A DNA stretch of 64,000 bases from Arthrobacter sp. OAP107 (GTDB taxonomy: Bacteria; Actinomycetota; Actinomycetes; Actinomycetales; Micrococcaceae), in contig NZ_JBEPOK010000001.1 in NCBI RefSeq assembly GCF_040546765.1, forward strand, positions 496,001 to 560,000, in the 5' to 3' direction. The translations under genes were made by a program, and so were the position numbers. Below are positions 8,893 to 15,845 of the stretch, one piece after another; position 1 is the stretch's first letter; each line of letters opens with the position of its first letter. Under the pieces are notes generated by a model that saw only the letters and a program-made list of their open reading frames with translations, was not told the origin of the DNA and made no database searches.

Positions 8893-9789
8893 TCAGCCGG
8901 CCGGCGTCGGGAGGACTTCCTCGGCGATGGCCAGAGCCAGTGCCAGGGCGGGGGAGATGCCGGCGGGGTTCCAGGCGAGGCCTGATTCCAGCAGGGGCGC
9001 GGTGCCGTTCAGCGGGATGAACACGGTGCCCCCCGGCATGATGCTGGCGACGGAGGAGGGCATCAGGCTGACCCCGACGCCGCCGGCAACGAGCGACAGC
9101 GCGGTGTACGGATCCGTGACTTCCTGTGCCACCCTTGGCCGGAACCCGGCGGCCGCGCAGGCGGCGAAGATGGCCTCGCGGAGCGTGGATCCCTGAGCGG
9201 CGCGCATGGTGACAAAACCGTCGTCGGCCAATTCGGCAAGCCTGACCGCCGGCCGTTCGGCCAGCGGGTGGTCCACGGGAACGGTGGCGCCGAGCTGTTC
9301 GAGCGCGATGCTGCGCGTGGACAGCGGGCCGGCATCGAGTGGCAGTCCGACGAAGGCGAGGTCCAGCGAACCGTTGCGGAGCTGCTGCAGGGCATCCTGG
9401 GTCAGCAGGCCGCCGGTGAGGGTCAGATCCAGGGACGGGTAGCGGTGGCGGAGCGCCCGGGTCAGCGGGGGAAGCGTTCGATGATTCAGCGCTCCGGAAA
9501 AACCGATGCTGAGCCGGCCGTAGAACGTGCCGGGTTCGGTGACGGCGGAACGGCGGGCGAGATCAAGTTCGTCGATAATCCGGCGGGCGTGGGGGAGAAA
9601 GGCGACACCCGCCGTCGTCATGGCCACCGAGCGGGTGTTGCGCTCAAACAGATCCGAGCCCAGCTCCTTCTCGAGCTTCCTGATGGTCTGGCTTAGCGGC
9701 GACTGGGCCATGCGGAGGCGGTGCGCTGCCCGGCCGAAGTGCAGTTCCTCGGCCACGGCAAGGAACGCCTCAATCTGCCGAAGCTCCAT
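8893..9789 (-). CDS. LysR-family transcriptional regulator
   Basis: 298 residues. The N-terminal winged helix (MELRQIEAFLAVAEELHFG, then AAHRLRMAQSPLSQTIRKLE) resembles the CatR/CbnR-like group that starts with MELRQ. It is followed by a substrate-binding domain with SIGFSGALNHRTLPPL. ATG at 9789 has an AGGAGG ribosome site. It lies immediately upstream of, and in the same direction as, the YciI-MDR-flavoprotein operon, and probably controls it. Confidence 0.9.
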   Translation of the reverse strand: MELRQIEAFLAVAEELHFGRAAHRLRMAQSPLSQTIRKLEKELGSDLFERNTRSVAMTTAGVAFLPHARRIIDELDLARRSAVTEPGTFYGRLSIGFSGALNHRTLPPLTRALRHRYPSLDLTLTGGLLTQDALQQLRNGSLDLAFVGLPLDAGPLSTRSIALEQLGATVPVDHPLAERPAVRLAELADDGFVTMRAAQGSTLREAIFAACAAAGFRPRVAQEVTDPYTALSLVAGGVGVSLMPSSVASIMPGGTVFIPLNGTAPLLESGLAWNPAGISPALALALAIAEEVLPTPAG

Positions 9790-9835
9790 CCGGTTCCTCC
9801 TGTGCCCTCGAAACGGCAGAACTATCCCACGAAAA

Positions 9836-9880
9836 GGCAGATAATGCCCTCAAATCGGCAATTTGAGGGCATTATCTGCC
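9836..9880. terminator. Perfect 20-bp stem hairpin
   Basis: 9836-9855 pairs exactly with 9861-9880 around the loop CGGCA. It is 21 nt downstream of the intended MFS stop (9901) and upstream of the LysR gene, so it can serve as the transporter terminator. The A/T-rich stem with AAAT/ATTT next to the loop is unlike the other terminators of this window. Two partial direct repeats of CGAAA(C/A)GGCAGA lie beside it (9809-9842). Confidence 0.55.
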
Positions 9881-11230
9881 AGTTCGCGCTCCGCTGGGTG
9901 CTACTTGACCGGGTTGCCCAGCTGCCGCAGCGGGGTCTTGTGTGTTTCGCGGGCCCAGTACGCACCGGCCACAGCCAGCAGGGATGAGGCCGCGACGATC
10001 CAGGCGGCGGGGACCCCAGTTGGCCTTGTCCGCGCCGACCAGCGCGGTGCCCAGCAGCGGCGTGAAGCCGGCGCAGAGGATGCCGACCTGCAGGCCGATT
10101 GCCATGCCCGAGTAGCGGACCTTGACGTTGAACAGCTCGGAGAACCAGGCCGGGTAAATCGCGTTGGACATGGAGTACGTGCCGGCGGTGATCACGGTGC
10201 TGGCGAGGAAGATCATGGGGATGTTGCCCGTGGAGATAACGGAGAAGTACACAAAGATCATGAGCCCGGATCCGAGGACGCCTGCGATGAACACCGGGCG
10301 CCGGCCGAAGCGGTCCGAAAGATGGGCCAGCAGCGGCTGGCTGAACATGGCGATGACGTTGCCCAGGATACTTACCCACAGCATGGTGGACGCCGGGACG
10401 CCGACGGACACGGCATAAGCCAGGCCGAAGGACTGCATGAAGGTGTTGGTGACGGTCTCGAAGGACATCAGGGCAACCTGGAAGAACTGCGCCGGGTGGG
10501 TCTTGAACATCTTGGCGAAGGGGAGCTTCACCAGTTCGCCGTGATCGTGCTTTTCCTCGAAGACCTCGGGCTCCTCGAGGGAACGCCGGACCAGGTAAGC
10601 GACCACCAGCACCACGAGGGACAGCCAGAACGGGATGCGCCAGCCCCAGGCGAGGCGGTCCGCCTCGCTCATTGCGGCCACGGGAAGGAACGCGAGCGAA
10701 GCCAGGACGATGCCAGCGGAGATGCCGCTCATGGCGAAGCTCGCGAAGAAGCCGCGGCGGCCCTCGGGAGCCTCCTCGGTGGACAGGGCGGAGGCGCCGG
10801 CGGTTTCCGCGCCGGCTGACAGGCCCTGCATGAGACGCAGGAGCACCAGCAGGGCGGGGGCCCAGTAGCCGGCGGTGTTGAAGTCCGGCAGGGCGCCGAT
10901 CAGGAACGTGGCCGATCCCATGAGCACCAGGGTCAGGACGAGGGTGTTCTTGCGGCCGATCTTGTCCCCAAGGTGGCCGAAGACGACGGCGCCGAAGGGG
11001 CGGGCCACGTAGGCCACGCCGAAGGTGGTAAACGAGGCGATGAGGGCGACGGTGGCATCGCCCGCCGGGAAGAAGATCTTGGAGAAGACCAGTGACGCCG
11101 CGGTGGCGTAGATGAAGAAGTCGTAGTACTCCAGCGCACCGCCAAGGAAGGCGGCGAGGGCGGCCTTCTTGGCCCGCTTGAGCTGGTACTGCTTCGCCTC
11201 AGCGGTCTGGGTGGGGGCGAGATCGGTCAT
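9872..11230 (-). CDS. MFS metabolite:H+ symporter (MHS family), C-terminal frameshift
   Basis: The reading frame gives 452 residues with about 12 membrane segments and the MHS signature GGALEYYDFFIYATAASLVF. After GADKANWGP the frame goes wrong. One frame over it reads WIVAASSLLAVAGAYWARE then THKTPLRQLGNPVK and stops at 9901, matching the RETHKTPL ending of the paralogue at 13253. One extra base in the GGGG/CCCC run near 10008-10016 explains this. Substrates of this family include shikimate, alpha-ketoglutarate and aromatic acids; it lies divergent from an IclR gene. Confidence 0.85.
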   Translation of the reverse strand: MTDLAPTQTAEAKQYQLKRAKKAALAAFLGGALEYYDFFIYATAASLVFSKIFFPAGDATVALIASFTTFGVAYVARPFGAVVFGHLGDKIGRKNTLVLTLVLMGSATFLIGALPDFNTAGYWAPALLVLLRLMQGLSAGAETAGASALSTEEAPEGRRGFFASFAMSGISAGIVLASLAFLPVAAMSEADRLAWGWRIPFWLSLVVLVVAYLVRRSLEEPEVFEEKHDHGELVKLPFAKMFKTHPAQFFQVALMSFETVTNTFMQSFGLAYAVSVGVPASTMLWVSILGNVIAMFSQPLLAHLSDRFGRRPVFIAGVLGSGLMIFVYFSVISTGNIPMIFLASTVITAGTYSMSNAIYPAWFSELFNVKVRYSGMAIGLQVGILCAGFTPLLGTALVGADKANWGPRRLDRRGLIPAGCGRCVLGPRNTQDPAAAAGQPGQVAPSGARTGR

Positions 11231-11283
11231 TGCAAGGGGTCCTTCCGCACTGAAAGACGGGGTCCGAATTGTTGATTTGTGCG

Positions 11284-11305
11284 TATCGCGAACAGCCGTG
11301 CGATA
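11284..11305. promoter_or_regulatory. Candidate IclR operator in the divergent MFS/iclR region
   Basis: TATCGC-N10-GCGATA, perfect 6-bp arms, placed between the divergent MFS gene (start 11230) and the IclR gene (start 11473). The 242-nt gap holds no other clear element. Confidence 0.45.
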
Positions 11306-11472
11306 TGCGACTAGAAAAAGGATAGCGCAGAGTGAAGCTGCTCACAATCCGGTTTTGTTTGTCCGCACCCGGCCGGATGGCGGCCCGTATTCTTGGTACG
11401 TCAGGAACAGTGCGCAGCTTCCATACGTCCGGGCGGTCATCGCTGGAGGTTGCCGGGAGGTGCAGGGAGCTC

Positions 11473-12258
11473 ATGGACGAACAGCCGGCCTACTTTGTGA
11501 AATCGGTCGAGAAGGCGTTTGACGTGCTGCGTGCCTTCACCCCGGACACTCCCCGGTTGACCGTGTCCCAGGTGGCCGCGGCGGCGGATATGACCCGGGC
11601 TTCCGCCCGGCGGTTCCTTCTCACCCTGGCCGACCTTGGCTACCTGCGGGCGGACGGGGCGCATTTCGAGCTGACCGCGCGCTCGCTGGACATCGGGCGG
11701 TCCTTCCTGGCCAACCTCGAGCTTCCGGCCATTGCAGACCGTCACTTGAAGGCGCTCGCTGCCGAACTGAACGAGACCACGTCCCTCTGCATTCTGGACG
11801 GGGCCGACGTCGTGTACGTCGCCTGCGTGCCCTCGCCCCGGCTGCTCAGTGTGACCATCACCGTGGGCACCAGGTTCCCGGCGTGGGCCACTTCCATGGG
11901 GCGCGTGCTGCTGGGCGCCCTGATTGAGGCGGATCTGCAGGCCTACTTCGAAACCGTGCGGCTGCAGAAGCTGACCGAGCACTCCGTTGCCAGCCTGGAG
12001 CAGCTGCGGGCTGAAATCGAGCGGGCCAGGTCCAAAGGGTGGGCCATGGTCTCGCAGGAACTGGAAGAGGGGCTGCGCGGCGTGGCGGTGCCGGTGTGCC
12101 GCGGCCACGAGGTGGTGGCGGCCGTCAATGTTTCCCTGCAGACGCACCGGTCACCTGCCGAGGACATTGAAAAGTCCGTGGTGCCGGGCCTGCAGGAGGC
12201 AGCCCGGCAGATCGGCCTGGACTACGGCGGGGACGCGTCCGGGCTGCGGCGGGCCTGA
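11473..12258 (+). CDS. IclR-family regulator (PcaR/PobR-like)
   Basis: 261 residues. It has an N-terminal winged helix (FVKSVEKAFDVLRAFTPD, ARRFLLTLADLGYL) and an effector domain with FPAWATSMGRVLLGAL, typical of the PcaR/PobR subgroup for aromatic acids. The ATG at 11473 follows GGGAG. An upstream in-frame start at 11332 would add a non-conserved tail and was not chosen. Its TGA shares one base with the next IclR ATG (TGATG). Confidence 0.9.
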   Translation: MDEQPAYFVKSVEKAFDVLRAFTPDTPRLTVSQVAAAADMTRASARRFLLTLADLGYLRADGAHFELTARSLDIGRSFLANLELPAIADRHLKALAAELNETTSLCILDGADVVYVACVPSPRLLSVTITVGTRFPAWATSMGRVLLGALIEADLQAYFETVRLQKLTEHSVASLEQLRAEIERARSKGWAMVSQELEEGLRGVAVPVCRGHEVVAAVNVSLQTHRSPAEDIEKSVVPGLQEAARQIGLDYGGDASGLRRA

Positions 12259-13055
12259 TGGCCAACTCGCCCTCCGGCGAATCCGTCATTCAGCGCGTGG
12301 TGAAGATCCTGGATGCCTTTTCGAAGGGCAGGCCGCGGATGTCGCTGAGCGAACTGGCCCGGGCTACCGGCATGTCCAGCAGCACCGCCCACCGGCTGGC
12401 CAACGATCTGGTGGACAGCGGGCTGCTGAACCGCAGTGAGGCAGGGGACTACGGCGTGGGCATGAAGATGTGGGAACTGGCATCACGCAGCAACCCGCTC
12501 GAGGAATTCCGGCGGCGGGGCCTTCCGTTCCTCGAAGGCGTCCACGCCGCTGTCCGTGAGCAGGTCTCCCTCTCCATTCCCGACGTCGGTTCCGGCACCG
12601 TGCTCTACCTGGAACAGCTGGACCGGCACGGCACCGCCACCAACCTGGCCGCTGTGGCCGGCCGGCTCCTGATCCACAACACATCCTCCGGCATGGCCAT
12701 GATGGCGCACATGCCCCGCGACGTGCAGGAGCGGTTCCTGGCGGGGCCGCTGGAGAAAACCACGGCCGCCACGGAGACCGACCCGGTGCGGCTGCGCGCC
12801 CAGCTCGCCCTGATCCGCGAGCGCGGGTACGTCCGCATGGCCGGCGTCCTGGTCAAGGAAAACACTGCCTACGCCGTCCCCGTCTTTGGCGAGGGCAACA
12901 GCGTGATCGGAGCGATCGCCGTCGTAATTCCGACGGCGGACGAGGACCCGAAGGTGGTCCTTCCGGTCCTGGTGGCCGCAGGCCGCGGCCTGTCCCGGAC
13001 CATGGGCGCAGAGCGCCGCCCGTACGGCACACGGCCCTGGCTTCAGGGCACCTGA
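12258..13055 (+). CDS. IclR-family regulator (second of a tandem pair)
   Basis: 265 residues with the winged helix SVIQRVVKILDAFSKGRPRM and GMSSSTAHRLANDLVDSG, then a ligand-binding domain (LLIHNTSSGMAMMAHMP). It is clearly different from the preceding IclR but is translated with it through a TGATG overlap. It precedes an MHS transporter and the oxidoreductase cluster, which it may regulate; TCCCGTTGAACGGGA downstream could be its site. Confidence 0.88.
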   Translation: MANSPSGESVIQRVVKILDAFSKGRPRMSLSELARATGMSSSTAHRLANDLVDSGLLNRSEAGDYGVGMKMWELASRSNPLEEFRRRGLPFLEGVHAAVREQVSLSIPDVGSGTVLYLEQLDRHGTATNLAAVAGRLLIHNTSSGMAMMAHMPRDVQERFLAGPLEKTTAATETDPVRLRAQLALIRERGYVRMAGVLVKENTAYAVPVFGEGNSVIGAIAVVIPTADEDPKVVLPVLVAAGRGLSRTMGAERRPYGTRPWLQGT

Positions 13056-13101
13056 CGTCGGCGCTTAACGGCCTACCCGGCGCGTCTGCGGCACACCGCC
13101 G

Positions 13102-13116
13102 TCCCGTTGAACGGGA
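13102..13116. promoter_or_regulatory. 15-bp palindrome upstream of the MFS-oxidoreductase operon
   Basis: TCCCGTT-G-AACGGGA, 7-bp arms around a single G, 137 nt before the transporter ATG and 47 nt after the second IclR stop. A candidate operator for either IclR protein. Confidence 0.45.
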
Positions 13117-13252
13117 AATTTCGCCGCAGCGCTTGTCCCTGCTCCTAGTGTTTTCCTCCAGAGCGACAGCCACCTGACACGGTGCAGGCTCAACCCTTCG
13201 GCCCCCACCAACCTCGGTGCCGGCCGCCCTGGAAACTCAATGAGGAGAACCT

Positions 13253-14623
13253 ATGGGACCTGTCCAGCCCCCAACCCCCGCCGTGGAGACCGCCGTCCTG
13301 GAACGCGCGGAGAGCCTTCCGGCGAAGACCCCGCGGAAGGCCGCCCTGGCCTCCTTCCTCGGCTCCACGCTGGAGTACTACGACTTCTTCATCTACGGCA
13401 CGGCAGCCGCGCTCGTCTTCCCGAAGATCTTCTTCCCAGGCGGAGACCCGGTGGTGGCCCTGCTTGGCGCGATGGCCACGTTTGGCGTCGGCTATCTTGC
13501 GCGGCCCCTCGGCGGCGTCATCATGAGCCACTTCGGCGACAGGATCGGCCGGAAGCAGGCGCTGATGATCACGCTGGTGATCATGGGCGTGGCCTCGATC
13601 GGCATCGGCTTCCTGCCCACCTATGACCAGATCGGCTACTGGGCCACGTCGCTGCTCCTGGCGGGCCGGCTGGCGCAGGGATTCTCCGCCGGTGCCGAGT
13701 CCGCCGGCGCGTCCACCCTGACCATGGAGCACTCCCCGGAAGGACGCCGCGGCTTCTTCACCAGCTTCGTGATGACCGGCTACGCCTCCGGCATGGTGCT
13801 CTCCACGGTGGTGTTCATTCCCCTCGCCGCCCTTCCCGAGGAGCAGCTGCTCGGCTGGGGTTGGCGCGTCCCGTTCTGGCTGTCCGCTGTGGTGCTGCTG
13901 GTCGCTTACTGGATCCGCACCCGGCTTGAGGAGCCGCCCGTGTTCGAGGAGACAGTGGAAGCGAAGAAGCCCAACGGCATCCCGGCAGCCGAGGTGCTGA
14001 AGACGCAGTGGCGCGACGTCCTGCGCGTGGCCCTCGTGATGCTGTTCTCCGTCATGCAGACCACCTTCACGGTTTATGCGCTGGCTTACGCCACGGGCAA
14101 GGGCATCGGCCTGGACCGGACCCTCATGCTTACCGTCAACGCCGTCACCATAGGCCTGTCCATGTTCACCATCCCGCTGGCCGGCATCATCTCGGACCGG
14201 GTCGGCCGCAAGAAGGTGCTCCTGGTGGGTTCCCTCGGCTGCGCCGTCACCTCGTTCGGCTACTTCTGGGCCATCAGCGAGCACAACGTCGCCTTGATCT
14301 TCGTCTTCGGCTTCCTGAACATGTCCGTCTTCTACTCCTGCTGGAACGGTGTGTGGACCGTCTTCTTCCCCGAGATGTTCCCGGCGCCGGTCCGCTACTC
14401 CGGAATGGCCATCGGCAGCCAGGTGGGCCTGATCCTCACGGGCTTCGCTCCCGCCATCGCCACCGTCCTGGCCCAGCCGGGTCCCGGCGGCTGGATTCCG
14501 GTGGCAGTCTTCACCGTGGCCTGCCTGGCAGTCTCCGCGGTCGCCATCGCCACGGCCCGCGAAACACACAAGACACCGCTCGAGGAGCTCGGCCTGCCGC
14601 GCCAGGGCCGGATGTCCGCCTGA
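13253..14623 (+). CDS. MFS metabolite:H+ symporter (MHS family)
   Basis: 456 residues, about 12 membrane segments. The N-terminus has LGSTLEYYDFFIYGTAAALV and the cytoplasmic loop after TM2 has GDRIGRKQAL. Close paralogue of the transporter at 9.9-11.2 kb. AUG preceded by GAGGAG. First gene of a plus-strand run through the Gfo/Idh, OYE, AKR and flavoprotein genes, so it probably imports the substrate of that pathway. Confidence 0.9.
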   Translation: MGPVQPPTPAVETAVLERAESLPAKTPRKAALASFLGSTLEYYDFFIYGTAAALVFPKIFFPGGDPVVALLGAMATFGVGYLARPLGGVIMSHFGDRIGRKQALMITLVIMGVASIGIGFLPTYDQIGYWATSLLLAGRLAQGFSAGAESAGASTLTMEHSPEGRRGFFTSFVMTGYASGMVLSTVVFIPLAALPEEQLLGWGWRVPFWLSAVVLLVAYWIRTRLEEPPVFEETVEAKKPNGIPAAEVLKTQWRDVLRVALVMLFSVMQTTFTVYALAYATGKGIGLDRTLMLTVNAVTIGLSMFTIPLAGIISDRVGRKKVLLVGSLGCAVTSFGYFWAISEHNVALIFVFGFLNMSVFYSCWNGVWTVFFPEMFPAPVRYSGMAIGSQVGLILTGFAPAIATVLAQPGPGGWIPVAVFTVACLAVSAVAIATARETHKTPLEELGLPRQGRMSA

Positions 14624-14677
14624 CGCCCCGGCCCCGCTCAGAACCACCTCGCCCCTCTCAGAAAGAAAGTTGGAACC

Positions 14678-15842
14678 ATGACCCCGCCATCAACCGCCCC
14701 CCGCACGTACCGAGCCGGCATCGTGGGCTGCGGCGCCATCTCCCGCAACCACCTCGAGGCCTTCGGCGCCCTGGACAACGTGCAGGTGGTGGGGGTGTGC
14801 GACATCGACATGGACCGGGCACGCGCCACCGCCCGGAACTGGGACGTGCCGAACGCGGTGAACACCGTGGACGAGCTCCTGGCGCTGGGCGTGGACATCG
14901 TCTCGGTCTGCACGCCCCACCCCACCCATGAAGAGGTGGTGCTCAAGGCTGCGGCAGCAGGGGTGCACGTGCTGTGCGAGAAGCCGATCGCCACACGGCT
15001 CGAGCCGGCCGCGGCGCATGGTGGAGGCGTGCGAGGAGGCCGGCGTGCAGTTCGGGGCGCTGTTCCAGCGCCGCTTCTGGCCGGCCGCCCAGAAGATCCG
15101 CTCCGCCATCGACGACGGGACGCTGGGCCGGCCCCTCATGGCCCAGTGCTCGGTGATGCTGCACCGCGCGCCGGAATACTATTCCCGCGACGCGTGGCGG
15201 GGCACCTGGGAGAACGACGGCGGCGGCGTCCTCATGACGCAGGCCATCCACCAGATCGACCTGCTGCAGTGGTACCTCGGCGACGTGGCGGAGGTCTACG
15301 GGAAGGTCAACACCTTCAGGCACGGCGACTACATCGAGGTGGAGGATTCCGCCACTGCGGTCATCACCTTCACCTCCGGCGCCATGGCAACGCTGGAGGC
15401 GTCGACGGCAGTGTCCCCCAACCTGGGCATCCAGCTCCGGATCACGGGCGAAACGGGTGCCTCGGCATCGCTGACAGAGTTTCCCGAGGGCAGCGACGGC
15501 CGGCTGGACCTGTGGGCCGTCGGGGAGAAGATCGCCGTGGAGCCCGTCCATCCGGAGGGCGTGGAGCCGAACGTCGATCTCTCCACCATCAACGGCCAGC
15601 TGATTCCGCACCACACCAGCCAGGTCCGCGACTTCGTGCAGGCGCTGGACGCCGGCACCGAGCCCGCCATCACCGGCAAGGACGCCCTCAAATCGCTGCG
15701 GATCCTGCTGGCGGTCTACGAGTCCTCGCGCACCGGGCGGCCCGTCCGCTTCAAGGACGTCCAGGTTCCGTCGGCAGTCAAGGTGCCGGCCGACGTCGAG
15801 GTTTCAGCCGAAACCCGCGTTCCGGCGGAAGCGGCGGGCTAG
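14678..15842 (+). pseudogene. Gfo/Idh/MocA family oxidoreductase, frameshifted
   Basis: The first frame starts MTPPSTAPRTYRAGIVGCGA with the Rossmann motif GIVGCGAISRNH and runs through the conserved CEKPIAT. It then goes out of frame at about 15000-15018. The second frame continues with RMVEACEEAGVQFGALFQRR and the conserved GGGVLMTQAIHQIDLLQWYL. Joined, the protein is about 388 residues, normal for this NAD(P)-dependent sugar/inositol dehydrogenase-like family. The break is in a GC-rich stretch (CGAGCCGGCCGCGGCGC). Sequencing error and real inactivation cannot be told apart here. Confidence 0.82.
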
Positions 15843-15845
15843 GCC

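Noticed and set aside
13190..14647. 485-codon minus-strand frame opposite the MFS gene
   Set aside because: Gly/His/Asp-rich shadow frame; the plus-strand transporter is certain.
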